From Bactericera cockerelli (lineage: Eukaryota > Arthropoda > Insecta > Hemiptera > Triozidae): a stretch of 64,000 nucleotides of DNA. The first letter of the stretch is position 1, and every line of letters starts with the position of its first letter. Made by a program: the position numbers and the translations under genes. Shown piece by piece: positions 12,604-25,300 of the stretch. Below the pieces are notes generated by a model. That model was not told the DNA's origin and ran no database searches. It was given only the letters and a program-made list of their open reading frames with translations. The stretch is taken from contig CM044959.1 in NCBI GenBank assembly GCA_024516035.1, forward strand, positions 28,050,605-28,114,604. The letters are read 5' to 3'.

Positions 12604-13271
12604 CAGGGTGTCTACTGGTCAGGGAAAACCTGGAATTGTCAGGGAATTTTTCGAGACCAAAAAAGTCAGGGAAAAGTCAGGGAATTTTGTGAAAAAACAC
12701 CATAAGTCAGGGAATTTTGTGAAAAAACACCAAGAGTCAGGGAATTTTTTTCAAGCTCCAATTTTGTCATGAAAATGATAAATAAAAAAAAATTCGCCTG
12801 CGGCGCCACTGTAATCCAGGTATCCAGGCAGTGTGATAATGCTTCTAAGAAACACAAAACACTCTTAGGGCGGAATTAATAGACGTTTTTGTAATACCTC
12901 TGTGGCGCTAAGTCACGGATTGCGTACTGTGTAAGATAGGGAAAACCGACACTTACCAACGACTTAAGTTATTGATGTTGTCTATTAATTCCGCCCTTAA
13001 CCACTTTTTGATAAGATTAACAAAATTTTAGCAGGTTTTTTTTTCAGGGTTTTCCCTGAAAGTTCTTCAATTTTCTTTAGGGTTCCTATTTTTGTGTTCA
13101 TTTATTACACTTAGTTTTACCTTTCCTTATCGTATAATGAAAAAAGTATTGTATTCGGCAAAATTTCAAAAATTATAAGAGTATAATTTGTTTAGCGAAC
13201 TTTTATCAAATTTACGAGAGAAGAATTGGTGATTTCTTAGCAATAGGGTAGGAAAGTCTTGTGGAGATCAC

Positions 13272-13316
<45 letters not shown>

Positions 13317-13625
13317 AGCCAAACACATTTTGTAAAAATATGACATGTCTAATATTTACTATTATTTTAATATACATTACCTTTTGTGTACTAATAATCA
13401 ATCAGTACATGAGTAAGCAATTTGTACATACCTAACATTTCTAGGCAGTGGGCTTGCAAAAAAAAAAAAAAAAAAAAAAATAGAAGGCAGATTGAGGTCC
13501 TATATGTATAATATACATATAATGTAATGTCTCCTTAAAAAAGTAGACTGGAGAAACTGGAAAAATGGTCTGGAAAACCTGGAAAAGTCAGGGAATTTTA
13601 CTTTGGCCAGTTAGTAGACACCCTG
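12604..13625. mobile_element. non-autonomous TIR element rich in GTCAGGGAA words
   Basis: The ends are inverted repeats, CAGGGTGTCTACT at the left and AGTAGACACCCTG at the right. They are flanked by a perfect 5-bp duplication AACAA (12599-12603 and 13626-13630). GTCAGGGAA is repeated several times near both ends. The interior has two long A runs (13280-13310, 13460-13480), an inserted 131-bp MITE (12867-12997), and no transposase. I do not assign a superfamily. Confidence 0.8.
12867..12997. mobile_element. MITE with AGGGCGAAATTAATAGAC-type inverted ends, copy 1
   Basis: The ends AGGGCGGAATTAATAGACG and CTATTAATTCCGCCCT are inverted repeats. The interior has GGATTGCGTACTGTGTAAG, as in the copies at 39854-39984 and 40580-40713. 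This copy sits inside the larger TIR element 12604-13625. Confidence 0.8.
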
Positions 13626-13885
13626 AACAACCAGCTGACGTTAATGCTCAAATCATTTTCTACCACCTAACACTCAGATATTTATTATTATGTGGTCTCA
13701 AATAAATGAGGAAAAATTCTTGGGACGGATCCCTACGCTAGGTGGATTACCAGACTAGTGTCTGAACTACTTGACTACAAATACACGGATTACACGGTAC
13801 CAGCGGTATAACATATATGTAATAATTGTAACATGTGCTTGCAAGAATTGCTTATTAACTAGGTAGATGCTCGTATACCTGAGAT

Positions 13886-14381
13886 ACTTAACTAGCGGTA
13901 TAACATAGAGGACATGTGTTGAGCTTGGTGTGCAACATGTGCTTGCAACTTAACTAGCGGTATAACATAGAGGACATGTGTTGAGCTTGGTGTGCAACAT
14001 GTGCTTGCAACTTAACTAGCGGTATAACATAGAGGACATGTCTTGAGCTTGGTGTTCAACATGTGCTTGCAACTTAACTAGCGGTATAACATAGAGGACA
14101 TGTGTTGAGCTTGGTGTGCAACATGTGCTTGCAACTTAACTAGCGGTATAACATAGAGGACATGTGTTGAGCTTGGTGTGCAACATGTGCTTGAAACTTA
14201 ACTAGCGGTATAACATAGAGGACATGTGTTGAGCTTGGTGTGCAACATGTGCTTGCAACTTAACTAGCGGTATAACATAGAGGACATGTGTTGAGCTTGG
14301 TGTGCAACATGTGCTTGCAACTTAACTAGCGGTATAACATAGAGGACATGTGTTGAGCTTGGTGTGCAACATGTGCTTGCA
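13886..14381 (-). repeat. 62-bp minisatellite made from the WDR35 coding end, eight copies
   Basis: Copies start at 13886, 13948, 14010, 14072, 14134, 14196, 14258 and 14320, almost identical. The last (14320-14381) is the genuine end of the WDR35 coding region, so each unit on the - strand spells [20 protein letters not shown] plus stop in one frame. Because 62 is not a multiple of 3 and each unit contains the stop, copies 1-7 lie in the 3' UTR. A decayed partial copy is visible at about 13798-13845. Confidence 0.92.
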
Positions 14382-15427
14382 ACTGTTGCACCTCCAAGCA
14401 TTGACCAGGTTGAGGATGGGTCTCCCTGTGGCTACACAGGTGTCCCAGGAAGTGCTGCACTGCAGACACGCGCTGGACCTGAGGAGGAAACAGGTAACTC
14501 ATTGCTTAAACTTTCCAAGCTTCCTGTAATCCAGGGCAAAATCTGATCGATATTAAGTAGGAGGGTACCCCTTTTTGTGTCCCAAACTATCCAAATCGCG
14601 CTATAGTGCGTTGTGATTGGTTCAAACTTCGACATGAGGGAGGGTCAGACTTATTTTAAATTTATTTTATTTCACTGGTTGTTATTTTGTTGGTACCCGG
14701 GGTAGTCTATCCCAGCTCCATTCTCTGTCTTTGATCTTTTAGCAATTTTTTCTTACGAGTGGTTAAGTGGTTTTGGACAATCATTTGCTATAACGTCTTC
14801 TTATTTCACTTTGCCTTATCCCAATCCTACTTGGGGTCGGCATTGTTCAACCTCATGGTTGAGGTTGGCTGGTTGTGGCACATACAGGGTGTCTCATTAT
14901 AAACGAGACATTCAAATATCTCGAGAACTACTGACGATAGAAAAAATCTGTTCAAGATCACTTTCATAGCTCTAAAAGGGACATTTAATGTTGACCTCTA
15001 GAAGTTTCTCGGATGACCTCTTCAAGGTCACCTCTAAAATTTTAAATGGCACCCCCTATTTTTTATAATGGGACAACCTGTGTATGTTTTACAGCTGGAT
15101 GCCCTTCCTAACGCTAATGATTCTATTTGATTTAACGTCCAAATTAGGACAGGGGTTTTACCCTCCATTCGCTGGGAATCGTGCCAGCTACCCACATCAA
15201 CCTCACCCAGCCTGGGTAACCTCACGTGTTCGGGGGGAGGGGGGGAATCAAGAAAAAGTAGTACCTATTAAAGTCGAGAAGAAAATTTTCTATCTTAAAA
15301 TGACCTCACTTCTATTTACTAACCAGAGAGGCAGCTCGGCAAAACAGTTGGAACATGATATCACGTGACTTCGAGAATCTTGAGGTGGGTGTTTCATGAA
15401 AATGTCCATGGCGATTTTCTCATAATT
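14322..15427 (-). CDS. WDR35: WDR35 exons 20-21: C-terminal zinc-ribbon region
   Basis: Exon 20 (15427-15324) reads [19 protein letters not shown] and begins the cysteine pairs with [11 protein letters not shown]. Exon 21 (14478-14322) continues with [25 protein letters not shown] and CPLCYTAS, then TAA at 14324-14322. The Cys-x2-Cys pairs are the zinc ribbons found at the C-termini of IFT121 and IFT122. The terminal 60 bp have been copied seven more times directly downstream, see 13886-14381. Confidence 0.93.
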
Positions 15428-18400
15428 CTGTGAAAAATTCTCTCTTGGTTAGGTAATTTTAAATTGAAAGAAGTTCATTGTTTCACGTTTGTAGGATATA
15501 CATATTTAGAGTTAGTTCTATCTCACGTTGAAAGAGCTTTTAAAAAGGTTATTGATACAAAACAGAAGGATTTGAAGCAAGGTTTATTTTGACAATATCC
15601 ATGTGATAGGCGGCGCTCGCCTTTTTAAAGCCGCTGGACGATAAATATATAGAATCAATAACGTATTGAAGGATGATATTGATCGTTTAGGACAGCTTGA
15701 ACTATATTGAGGTGAATTTCTATTGATCCTCTAGCTCTAGGGGCTGCCGCTGCCTATTAGAGATATACTGAAATATGAAACCTAAAGAAGTGTTGGAAAA
15801 AAAAAACAGCAGCCCCACTGCCAGACGTGTGTTCAGTGTTTGAGACCATCCAAGAATACATAAATGAAATTATTATTTAGTTCTGAATTATGTATTATTA
15901 ATAATACATAGAAGCTCCTTAAAAGAATTCCTTAGGGAGAGAGCCACAAAAATTGTAAAGAAAAACTAAAATAAATATACATTATAACATTACATTAAAC
16001 ACATAATCATAAACTTGTCTAAAGTCAATCTCACCTCACTGATGGCTTCTAGCTTCATAAAAGCTTTTGATGCGGTACCGAAAGCTCTTGACTTGATAGC
16101 AGTCAGTGCTATGAGACAATAAATTTGCTCTTGAGGCAAAATATCTTCATAATTTCGCAGTGCGAGACTAGTGCTGAGAGCCCATTCTGGTTTATCTGAA
16201 AAAACAATTAAGGGCCGTATTATAAAACAGGATTAAATTTACGATAAGTCGGACCCTACCTCATGTCGAAGTGTGAACCAATCACAACGCGCACTATAGC
16301 ACGATTTGGATAGTCTGGGATTCAAAACCCTCTTTAGTACCAGTGTAGCGTGCGCCGTGATCGCCGTGTCATACTAAGTGCAGTACTATTATCTTTTCAT
16401 GTCGCCGTGATCGCCGTGTCATACTAAGTGCAGTACTATTATCTTTTCATGTTTGTTAAATGAACTTCTCACTTTCACATTTATCTACATTGTAATGAGT
16501 ACCCAAACCAAATTGTTACTATTTAATTCAATCGGTAATCGAAGGAATCATACAATAACTACGAACGATCACGGATAGGAATCATCATCAACGATCAAAA
16601 GATAAGATCATCATCAGAATCGATATTAGATAATTTTTGGTGACATCTCCTACTTTACCTGAGTCAAGGAAATCTATAACATTCACCGGCGGACCTAATT
16701 CACTCATACGGACCTTCCTGCCGCCCTCACATCCACTTCGAGACGCCACCCTGGATAGCCACCGCCGCGGAGGAGGACAAGAACACACCACTGACTGAGG
16801 CGTCCCAACCAGCCCCGGCAGCTCTCCAACCAGTCCCGCCGCCTCAAGCCAGCTCTAACCTGGGGCGGGACCAGGCGCGAGAGGTGTTTCCACATCCGTC
16901 AGCCATCCGACAGCGGTCCCCAAAGTGTAAGCCGTTCTCTCCTCAGCGACAGAAGATTCGGGGTGAATCCCTGTCACCCGGCGGCCCGGCAGCGGTTCTC
17001 AACACGATCTGCCACTGCGGGAGGCACCAAGACCCAGGACCCCTCATCCACCCATTCCGAGAGGCCGTTAACTCCACTCATCCTCTATTATTATCAAGGA
17101 GACCCTAATCACACCCAAAGTAGCCGGACGGGGGTGCCTGCAGCCTCAAAGATATCAAAAACATTGACAAATATTTTCAAAAAGTATTAGGACAACAGTA
17201 TTTGTAGGAGATACAGTGATATAAGAGACTTTTTTTTTTTTTTTTTTTTAAGTGGGGTTTAACGTCGCTTTCAACTGCCATGGTCATATCACGACGGGGG
17301 TTTTACCCTCCATTCGCAGGAAACTCACAAACCTGCTACTCACATTGACCTCACCCAGCCTGAGTGGGGCCGGGAAAAGCCAGCGTCACGAGAATTAGAA
17401 TTTGAATGGTCACCCATCCAAGTCTTAACCTCGCTGGATGTCGCTTAACTTCGGTGTTCTGAAGGGAACCGGTGTATTCAACATGCCATCGACGCTGGCT
17501 ATAAGAGACTAGATTCCACATTGCATAGCTAAACTTACAAGGCGTTCATAAAATTCTTTCATTACCTAGTCATTTTTTGAAATATCATTCACTGTCTTTC
17601 ATATTATTGTTTCGTATTAATTGTCTAAGTGTATTTCGCTAATTTGTTAATTTATTTTACCTCTCTAGCTTTTTAGTTCATTTTTTATTTATTCTATTTT
17701 TTTTTTTTATATAAGTTCCAATTGACAAAATCTACCTTGGATATTGACTAATCACTTAATAAGTGACACATTTTATTTATTATATTTCTTATTACTGACA
17801 CAAACCAAAAGGATACCTACCTGGTTATCTGTTTAGACTGATATAAAAAAAGCCCCCAAAATGAACGACAAAGAAAACTACTACACTCCCTACACTGACA
17901 GACGAACAACAAGATCTTATACTAAAGCCGGGGGTACAAAACTACTATTTGACGAAGAGGACCTAGGTAACAATTCGAAAATGAAACCCCAGTACAACGT
18001 TCTAGTCAAAAATAAGTTTGACAGCTTGACTGACCAAGGGAAAGATACCGACGAAAGCACAAACATGGACTTGACAAAAGACCCGAACAGCTCTACATCG
18101 ACCATGACTAGTGACCCTGACGACCAACACAACGCCACTCTACTACCAGTAACAAAACTCAAACCAATAATTATCAAACACTATGGCGAAGACTTGAAGA
18201 AAGTTGGCGAGAGGGCACAAGCTGTGTGCAAAAAGAGAGTCCTCCTCAAATACCTGGGAGACAGATACAGCTGCAAAACAGAAAACCTTGACGACTTCCA
18301 CTCACTCAAAGACTTTCTCACCAAAAACAACATTCCACACTACACTTACACACTAGGACACGAAAAAAACACGACAGCCGTACTGAAAGGACTTCCACCG

Positions 18401-21400
18401 ACCTACTCGACACAAGAAATACTGAACGAACTACAGACCTTAGACAACAAAATGACTTCCTGTACTCTAATGACTACTAAAAACCCCAAATATCCTGTAT
18501 ACTTAGTTAAATTCAACAGTGGGACAAAATTCACGGACATACTAAAAATAAGCAACATCTTTCACATCAGAGTTTACTGGGAGAAGTATCAACCCCGAAA
18601 CAAATGCACACAGTGCTACAATTGCCAGCAATACGGCCATGGGGCTAGGAATTGTTTCCTAACTCCCAAGTGTCTGAAATGCGGCGAAAGTCATCAAACC
18701 CGTGATTGTTTAAAACCACGGGAAGATACTCCTCACTGTGCAAATTGTTCTGGGGAACATTTTTCTAACAGTAAATCCTGCAAAGCCTACCAAACATACC
18801 ACAACAAGATCAATAAAAACAAAGGAGACAGGGCTGAACAACAGAAAATCCAGGAACTTGAACAACAATTAATCAACAATGACGAAAACTACCCACAACT
18901 ACCACAGAGACCTAGACACAGAAACACACCCAACAACATAACAGAAACAACACAAAATCCACGACCAAACACATACGACGAAAACCTCAATGACTTTAGA
19001 ACACTTCAACAAGTAATGACTGAAATCAACCAACTCTATAACATCAAAAAGTTTCTGAACAAAGCCCAAACAGTACTGAACAAATTGAAACAAGCAACTA
19101 AACCACAGGATAAAGTAGCAGCCATGTTTGAACTTATGGCTGATGATTAGAACAATACAAAGACCCAACATTAAAATCATTACATGGAACGCACGATCAC
19201 TAACCAACAAAATTGACGAACTACAAAACTTTCTACAAACACACGACATAGACATAGCATGCATTCAGGAAACAAGATTAAAGAAAAACCATAAATCATA
19301 CATCCAAGGTTACAAATGCATACGAAAAGACAAACCTACAGACACGACTCAAACAAACGACCATACTAAAACAACAAAAAGTGGACTATGTACATACATT
19401 AAAACACAATTCAAATACTGTAGACTACCAGACAATCACAACGAGAAGTCAATGGAAAGCCTTGGTGTTTTAATAGAAAGTCAAAATTACAAATTCAAAA
19501 TCTACAATATACACCAAAAACCAGACAAAAAAATACTATACCCCGAACTAAACCACTTACTAGACGACAACAACACATTGACCATAGTAGCTGGAGATTT
19601 CAACAGCAAACACATCACTTGGAATGGGACAGCTGAAAACCCAAATGGAAAAAAACTGATGAGACATTCTAATCAACATGGATACACACTCATAACACCG
19701 ACCATTCCAACACACATACCAGACAATAATCTACAACGACCATCCATAATAGACTTCTTTGCTGTCAAAAATACAACCACATCACTACAAGCCACAACCA
19801 TACCTGACCTCAGCTCCGACCACAACCCAGTACTACTCAACCTCGACAAAACGATACAATTCACTGAAAGACTACACCTAAACTACTCTAAAGCTAACTG
19901 GGAAAGACTGAGGGAAAACTTAGAAGACTATAGACCTACACATGCAACGATACCACTAACAACGGACCAAATAGAAACTGAAATTAAAAACCTTACAAAC
20001 GCCATTAAATATGAAATAAACACCTGCATACCAAAGAATACCATAAAAACTGGGACATATGAAATAGACACAAAGACTAAAGAACTTATAAAAACCAGAA
20101 ACAGAGCACGAAAACTATGGCAGGCGACTCGAAACCCCAACCTACGAGCACTGCAAAACAAACTCTCACGACAGATACAATACCGAATAAACAAACTGAA
20201 AGACATTTACATTGAAAATGAAATTAAAAAACTGGATACTAAAGACAATACCCTCTGGAAAAACCTAAACAAATTTGAAAAAAAGACCTTACATATACAA
20301 AAAATAAAAGTAGAAGACAGAGAAATTACTGACGACGTGGGTATAGCAGAAACTCTGGCCAAAAACTTTGAGCACATTTACAAAGGAAACGATGACCTAG
20401 GAAACGACGGACTTGAACAACAAGTGACCGACCGACTAACAAGACTAAGACTTGAGACACCACCTGAAAACGAGGAAATCCAATATACTAACAAAGACGA
20501 ACTAAAAATACTAATAAAGACTCTAAAAAACAAGAAAGCACCAGGAGAGGAAGGAATACAGGGCATAGTAATAAAACAACTACCAGACAACATACTTGAA
20601 ATACTAGTTGACATTTACAATTCATCTTTACTTCACTCGTACTACCCCAACTTCTGGAAAAACGCCAAGATAATACCAGTTCACAAACCAAACAAAGACT
20701 CAACAGAACCCAACAGCTACCGACCTATAAGCCTTTTACCAACACTAAGCAAACTGTTCGAAAAACTTATACTAAAACGAATAGAAGACACTAACATCAA
20801 ACTGACACAAGACGAACAATGTGGCTTTAAGAAACATCACTCGACAGTACACCAACTCTGCAGAATCACTCAAGACGTAGCCCAAGGACTGACACAAAAT
20901 AAAAAAACTATGATGATATTACTCGACATTGAAAAGGCATTTGACAAAATATGGAAAGACGGACTGACTTACAAACTACTGGACCTAAAACTACCTATAC
21001 GACTGACTAAACTCATACAACACTACATGCAACATAGGACTTTTCAGGTAAGCTACAAGAACAGCTTATCCACCAAACATCAAGCCATAGCAGGAGTAAT
21101 CCAAGGCAGCTTGCTAGGACCCCTCCTGTTCAACATCTACATCTCCGACATGCCACCAACAAAATACCTGAAAAGAACCCTATTTGCAGACGACACAGCT
21201 TACTACAGGACAGGAAACCTCTCTAAAAAGGAGGTAAGACTAATACAAACGGACCTGGACACAATGACAGACTATTACAAAAAGTGGAAGATCAAAATCA
21301 ATACAAGAAAAACTGAAGGCATAATATTTCACTACGGCTCTGACAAACGAATACAAAAACCAACATACGATAACAACGACATAGAGTGGAAGACACAGGT

Positions 21401-22281
21401 CAAATACTTAGGTACAATACTGGACAAAAGACTGACATGGCTGCAAAACACGAAATACATGAAGAACAAAGCTAATACAGGACTAAAAAAACTATACCGA
21501 CTAATAAACCCAAAATCCAAACTAAAGACTAACCTGAAAATACTGCTATACAAAACAATTATTCGACCAACCATAACATACGCAGCACCAGCATGGAAAC
21601 AAGCAGCCGACACACACCACAAAAACCTACAAATCGTACAAAACAGAACACTAAGAACAATACTGGACAGAAAATACCATAAAATAGATGACTTACACAA
21701 GGAGGCCAAACTCGAAAAACTGAAACAATTTACAGACAGACTTATAATAAACTTCACAGACAAGACCAAGACTAGCAAAAACACATACATACAAACATTA
21801 GGACAGTACAACCCCATCAAACTAGGACGTAACAAAAAACAATATAACAAGTTACTAATGTTACCAGGAAAAAATCCTTATGTACTAAAGAATTAGCAAA
21901 CTTACCAAACTAATAGCAGCTACGCCATACATACACAAATAAAATATATAGACCTATAAAGCAAACATCATTTATAATACTTACCTGACAAGTAATTTTG
22001 TAAAAACTCAGGGCCCAACCAACAGTTGGCAACGTGGACACACTGAGTGGAGGCTACGTGCTCTCCTACATGAAGCGCACGACGCAGCCACACAGTGGGT
22101 CCACGCAAACAAATTAGATATAAGCTGAACATTGTCCAGCAGTCAACTCGGTGATCTATTTGAAAATTTTGATCGCAACTATTTATTATGTAAAAAACAA
22201 TCAAAACACCGTGTCGACTGCTGGATAAAATCTTTTAGATAGGGACCAGTCTGTGAATGTATATATGTAAAATAATAATTG

Positions 22282-22312
<31 letters not shown>

Positions 22313-25300
22313 ATCCTTACTATTTAATCTTAATCTGAAACTAAAATCTGTATACAAATATATTTCTAAATCAATCTAAACAGTGCCTTCTCATTCCAAT
22401 CATTACCCTCTACAAAGTGGTGACCCCGACCTGAATAACAACCCTAGCACCCAGCCAACCTCCAGCCTTCAGCAGCTCCCAGCCCTAGCCAAGCTTCAAC
22501 CATGCCTGAGGAGAACAAGAACAATTCATCCGCCGTTGAAGTGTCCAGAGTAACTGTGAAACTCCCAGAATTCATCCAATCTGACCCTCAACTTTGGTTT
22601 GCAATGGTGGAAGGAAGTTTCACTGGTTCCGGCATCAAAGCAGACTCCACCAAATTCGGCTACATCATTTCTGCACTCCCGAGCCGATACGCCACCGAAG
22701 TCAAGGATGTCATTCTCAATCCACCCCAGGACAAGGCCTACGACTCCATCAAGGAAAAGCTCATTGAACGTCTCAGTGCGACTCAAGAAGAGAAAACCAA
22801 ACAACTCCTGGAACGAGAGGAAATTGGCGACAGAAAACCTTCTCAATTTCTCCGCCACCTAGACCTTATCTCACAGTACACCACCGACATCCAGTACGTC
22901 CCAGGCGATCAAAACGTCGTAGCTGATGCCCTGTCAAGGATAGAGCTCATCCATGCGACTCTCGACTACAAGTCCCTAGCAGCCTCACAGAAAACTGATG
23001 TCGAACTACAAGCAGCACTCAAAAGAACCGACTCCACACTTCAACTCAAACTACTAGAGATCCCCGGTTCCGGTGTCAAGCTCTACTGTGATGTGTCCAC
23101 ACCAACTGCAAGGCCCTACATCACCCGACCTTTCCGACGCACTGTGTTCAACATGGTACACCAGCTATCGCACCCCGGCACTAACACTACAGTCAAACTC
23201 GCACAGCAGAGATTCGTTTGGCCCTTCATTTCCAAGGACTGCCGCAGCTGGACCCAAGCCTGCACTGATTGCCAACGATCCAAGGTCACTCGCCACGTCA
23301 AGGCCCCACTCGGTTCTTTCTCTCCACCAACGCAGAGATTCGAACATGTGCACATGGACCTCATCATCATGCCACACTCAGACGGATTCCGGTACTGTCT
23401 CACTATGGTTGATCGCTTCACACGATGGCCAGAAGTGATCCCGCTCCCAGACCAAGAAGCCTCCACCGTCGCCAAGGCATTCTACACTCACTGGATCGCA
23501 CGGTTCGGCACTCCACTCCGCATCACCACCGACCAAGGCAGACAGTTCGAGTCCAACCTGTTCAAAGAGCTCAGCACACTCACCGGCTCACAGCACCTCC
23601 GCACCACGGCATATCATCCTGCAGCCAATGGAATGGTCGAGCGACTCCACAGACAGCTTAAGGCCGCAATCAAATGCCACCACAACGACCGCTGGACAGA
23701 CATCCTCCCTACTGTCCTACTTGGAATCCGAGCAGCATGGCGAGACGATCTCAAGGCATCCAGCGCAGAACTCGTCTACGGTGAACCACTCAGACTTCCC
23801 GGCGAGTTCCTCACATCCAAGACAGATGATCCAGACCCCACAACAGAGTTCGTCAAAGATCTTCGCAGCCACATGCGCCAGCTCCAACCAGTCAGCGGAA
23901 CACAGCACGGTGACAAGTCCTACTTCATATTCAAGGACCTCTACACCGCAGACCAAGTTTTCATCCGCCGAGAGTTTTCCAAACGCTGCCTCCAGATGCC
24001 ATACGACGGACCTTACCCAGTCGTCAGGAGAAGTTCCCGAACGTTCGTGATTGACATCAATGGAAAATACACCACAGTCACCATTGATCGACTGAAGCCA
24101 GCCTACACCATGACCGACACTGCCGACCCACCACAGCACCAGGCAGATTGCACCAGCCGCAGCCCCCCGCTTCAACCAACCAGTATAACGACACGATCCG
24201 GCCGCAGAGTCCACTTCCCCAAGAGATTCCAGAACTAATCCCCACACCGATGAATCGTGATTACATCACTGGCAGGGGAGTGTGTAGCGTGCGCCGTGAT
24301 CGCCGTGTCATACTAAGTGCAGTACTATTATCTTTTCATGTCGCCGTGATCGCCGTGTCATACTAAGTGCAGTACTATTATCTTTTCATGTTTGTTAAAT
24401 GAACTTCTCACTTTCACATTTATCTACATTGTAATGAGTACCCAAACCAAATTGTTACTATTTAATCTTAATCTGAAACTAAAATCTGTATACAAATATA
24501 TTTCTAAATCAATCTAAACAGTGCCTTCTCATTCCAATCATTACCCTCTACACCAGTGTCGACGGCGCGTTGAATGCACCGGTTCTCGTAATATCACCGA
24601 AGTTAAGCAACGTCCACCGTGGTGAAGACTTCGTGATGCTGGCATTCCGGCCCAACCCAGGCTGGGTGAGGTTAAAGTGGGTAGCAGGTTAGTGAATTTT
24701 CTGCGAATGGAGGGTTTGGATTTTTTTTAATTGCAGTTGAAAAGTGACGTTAAACCCAAATTGAAAAAAACTCCCTTTTTAGAACCTCAATATTAATTTT
24801 ATTTTCAGTGCGATCATTGAGCTCACTTTTACTTACATATTCTTTGTGATATGTATTCGTCACATTATTCTTTGAATGAAACTTACATTGAAAATACATT
24901 TATTTATTTATTTATTTATTTACACTTTATTAGATAATAGGACATATACAATACAAATAATTACAAACGAAAATACAAAATACAATATAACAAAACAAAA
25001 AAAATAATAATAAATAAAGAAAAAATAAATAAATATATACATAATATATGTCCTAACTAAAGGGCGGGGTTATTGCCTTAGGCAATCTCTTCCACCCAAC
25101 CCTTTACATCAATAGTTGACATTCTTTGCTATATAAGATGTCCATTTATATTGTAATTTTTATCTATGTATTTTTTTTTTTTTTTTAAAGACCATTGTAA
25201 ACTTTCTGACCATTGTATACACCCGTCAGGGTAATATTACAAATAAAACATATATCTATCTATCTATCTTAAACTTACCTTGTAACAAATGTCTTTGTGC

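Larger units (their letters stand above)
16528..22316 (+). mobile_element. full-length Jockey-like LINE with intact ORFs
   Basis: It is bounded by a 12-bp target duplication TTACTATTTAAT (16516-16527 and 22317-22328) inside the 5' LTR. It has a 1.3-kb 5' region, two overlapping ORFs, a 3' UTR and a 30-bp A run (22281-22310). A 5S-headed SINE interrupts its 5' region. Both ORFs are uninterrupted, so the element may have been active recently. It is the youngest of the large insertions here except for that SINE. Confidence 0.93.
16344..24552 (+). mobile_element. Ty3/gypsy LTR retrotransposon with internal deletion, interrupted by a LINE
   Basis: The 5' LTR is 16344-16527 plus 22329-22414, split by the LINE at 16528-22316 (the 12-bp duplication between is counted once). 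The 3' LTR is 24283-24552 (270 bp, TGTAGC...TCTACA). By eye the two LTRs are identical over their whole length, so the insertion is recent. Both carry a 50-bp direct repeat (CGCCGTGATCGCCGTG... at 16353/16403 and 24292/24342). Flanks carry a 4-bp duplication CCAG (16340-16343, 24553-24556). A primer-binding-site-like TGGTGACCCCGAC lies at 22418-22430 and a purine tract at 24271-24282. The element lies in WDR35 intron 18, antisense to the gene. Confidence 0.92.

Noticed and set aside
14364..14546. + strand coding region ending at a GT after GAGGAGGAAACAG
   Set aside because: The open frame is the shadow of WDR35 exon 21 on the - strand, whose reading gives the zinc ribbon and correct splice phase.
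18899..19264. - strand ORFs within the Jockey-like LINE
   Set aside because: They are antisense shadows of ORF1 and ORF2, favoured by the strong A bias of the sense strand.
24557..24660. 5S rRNA gene
   Set aside because: Only the internal promoter region and part of the 5S sequence are kept, the stems are broken, and a SINE body follows.
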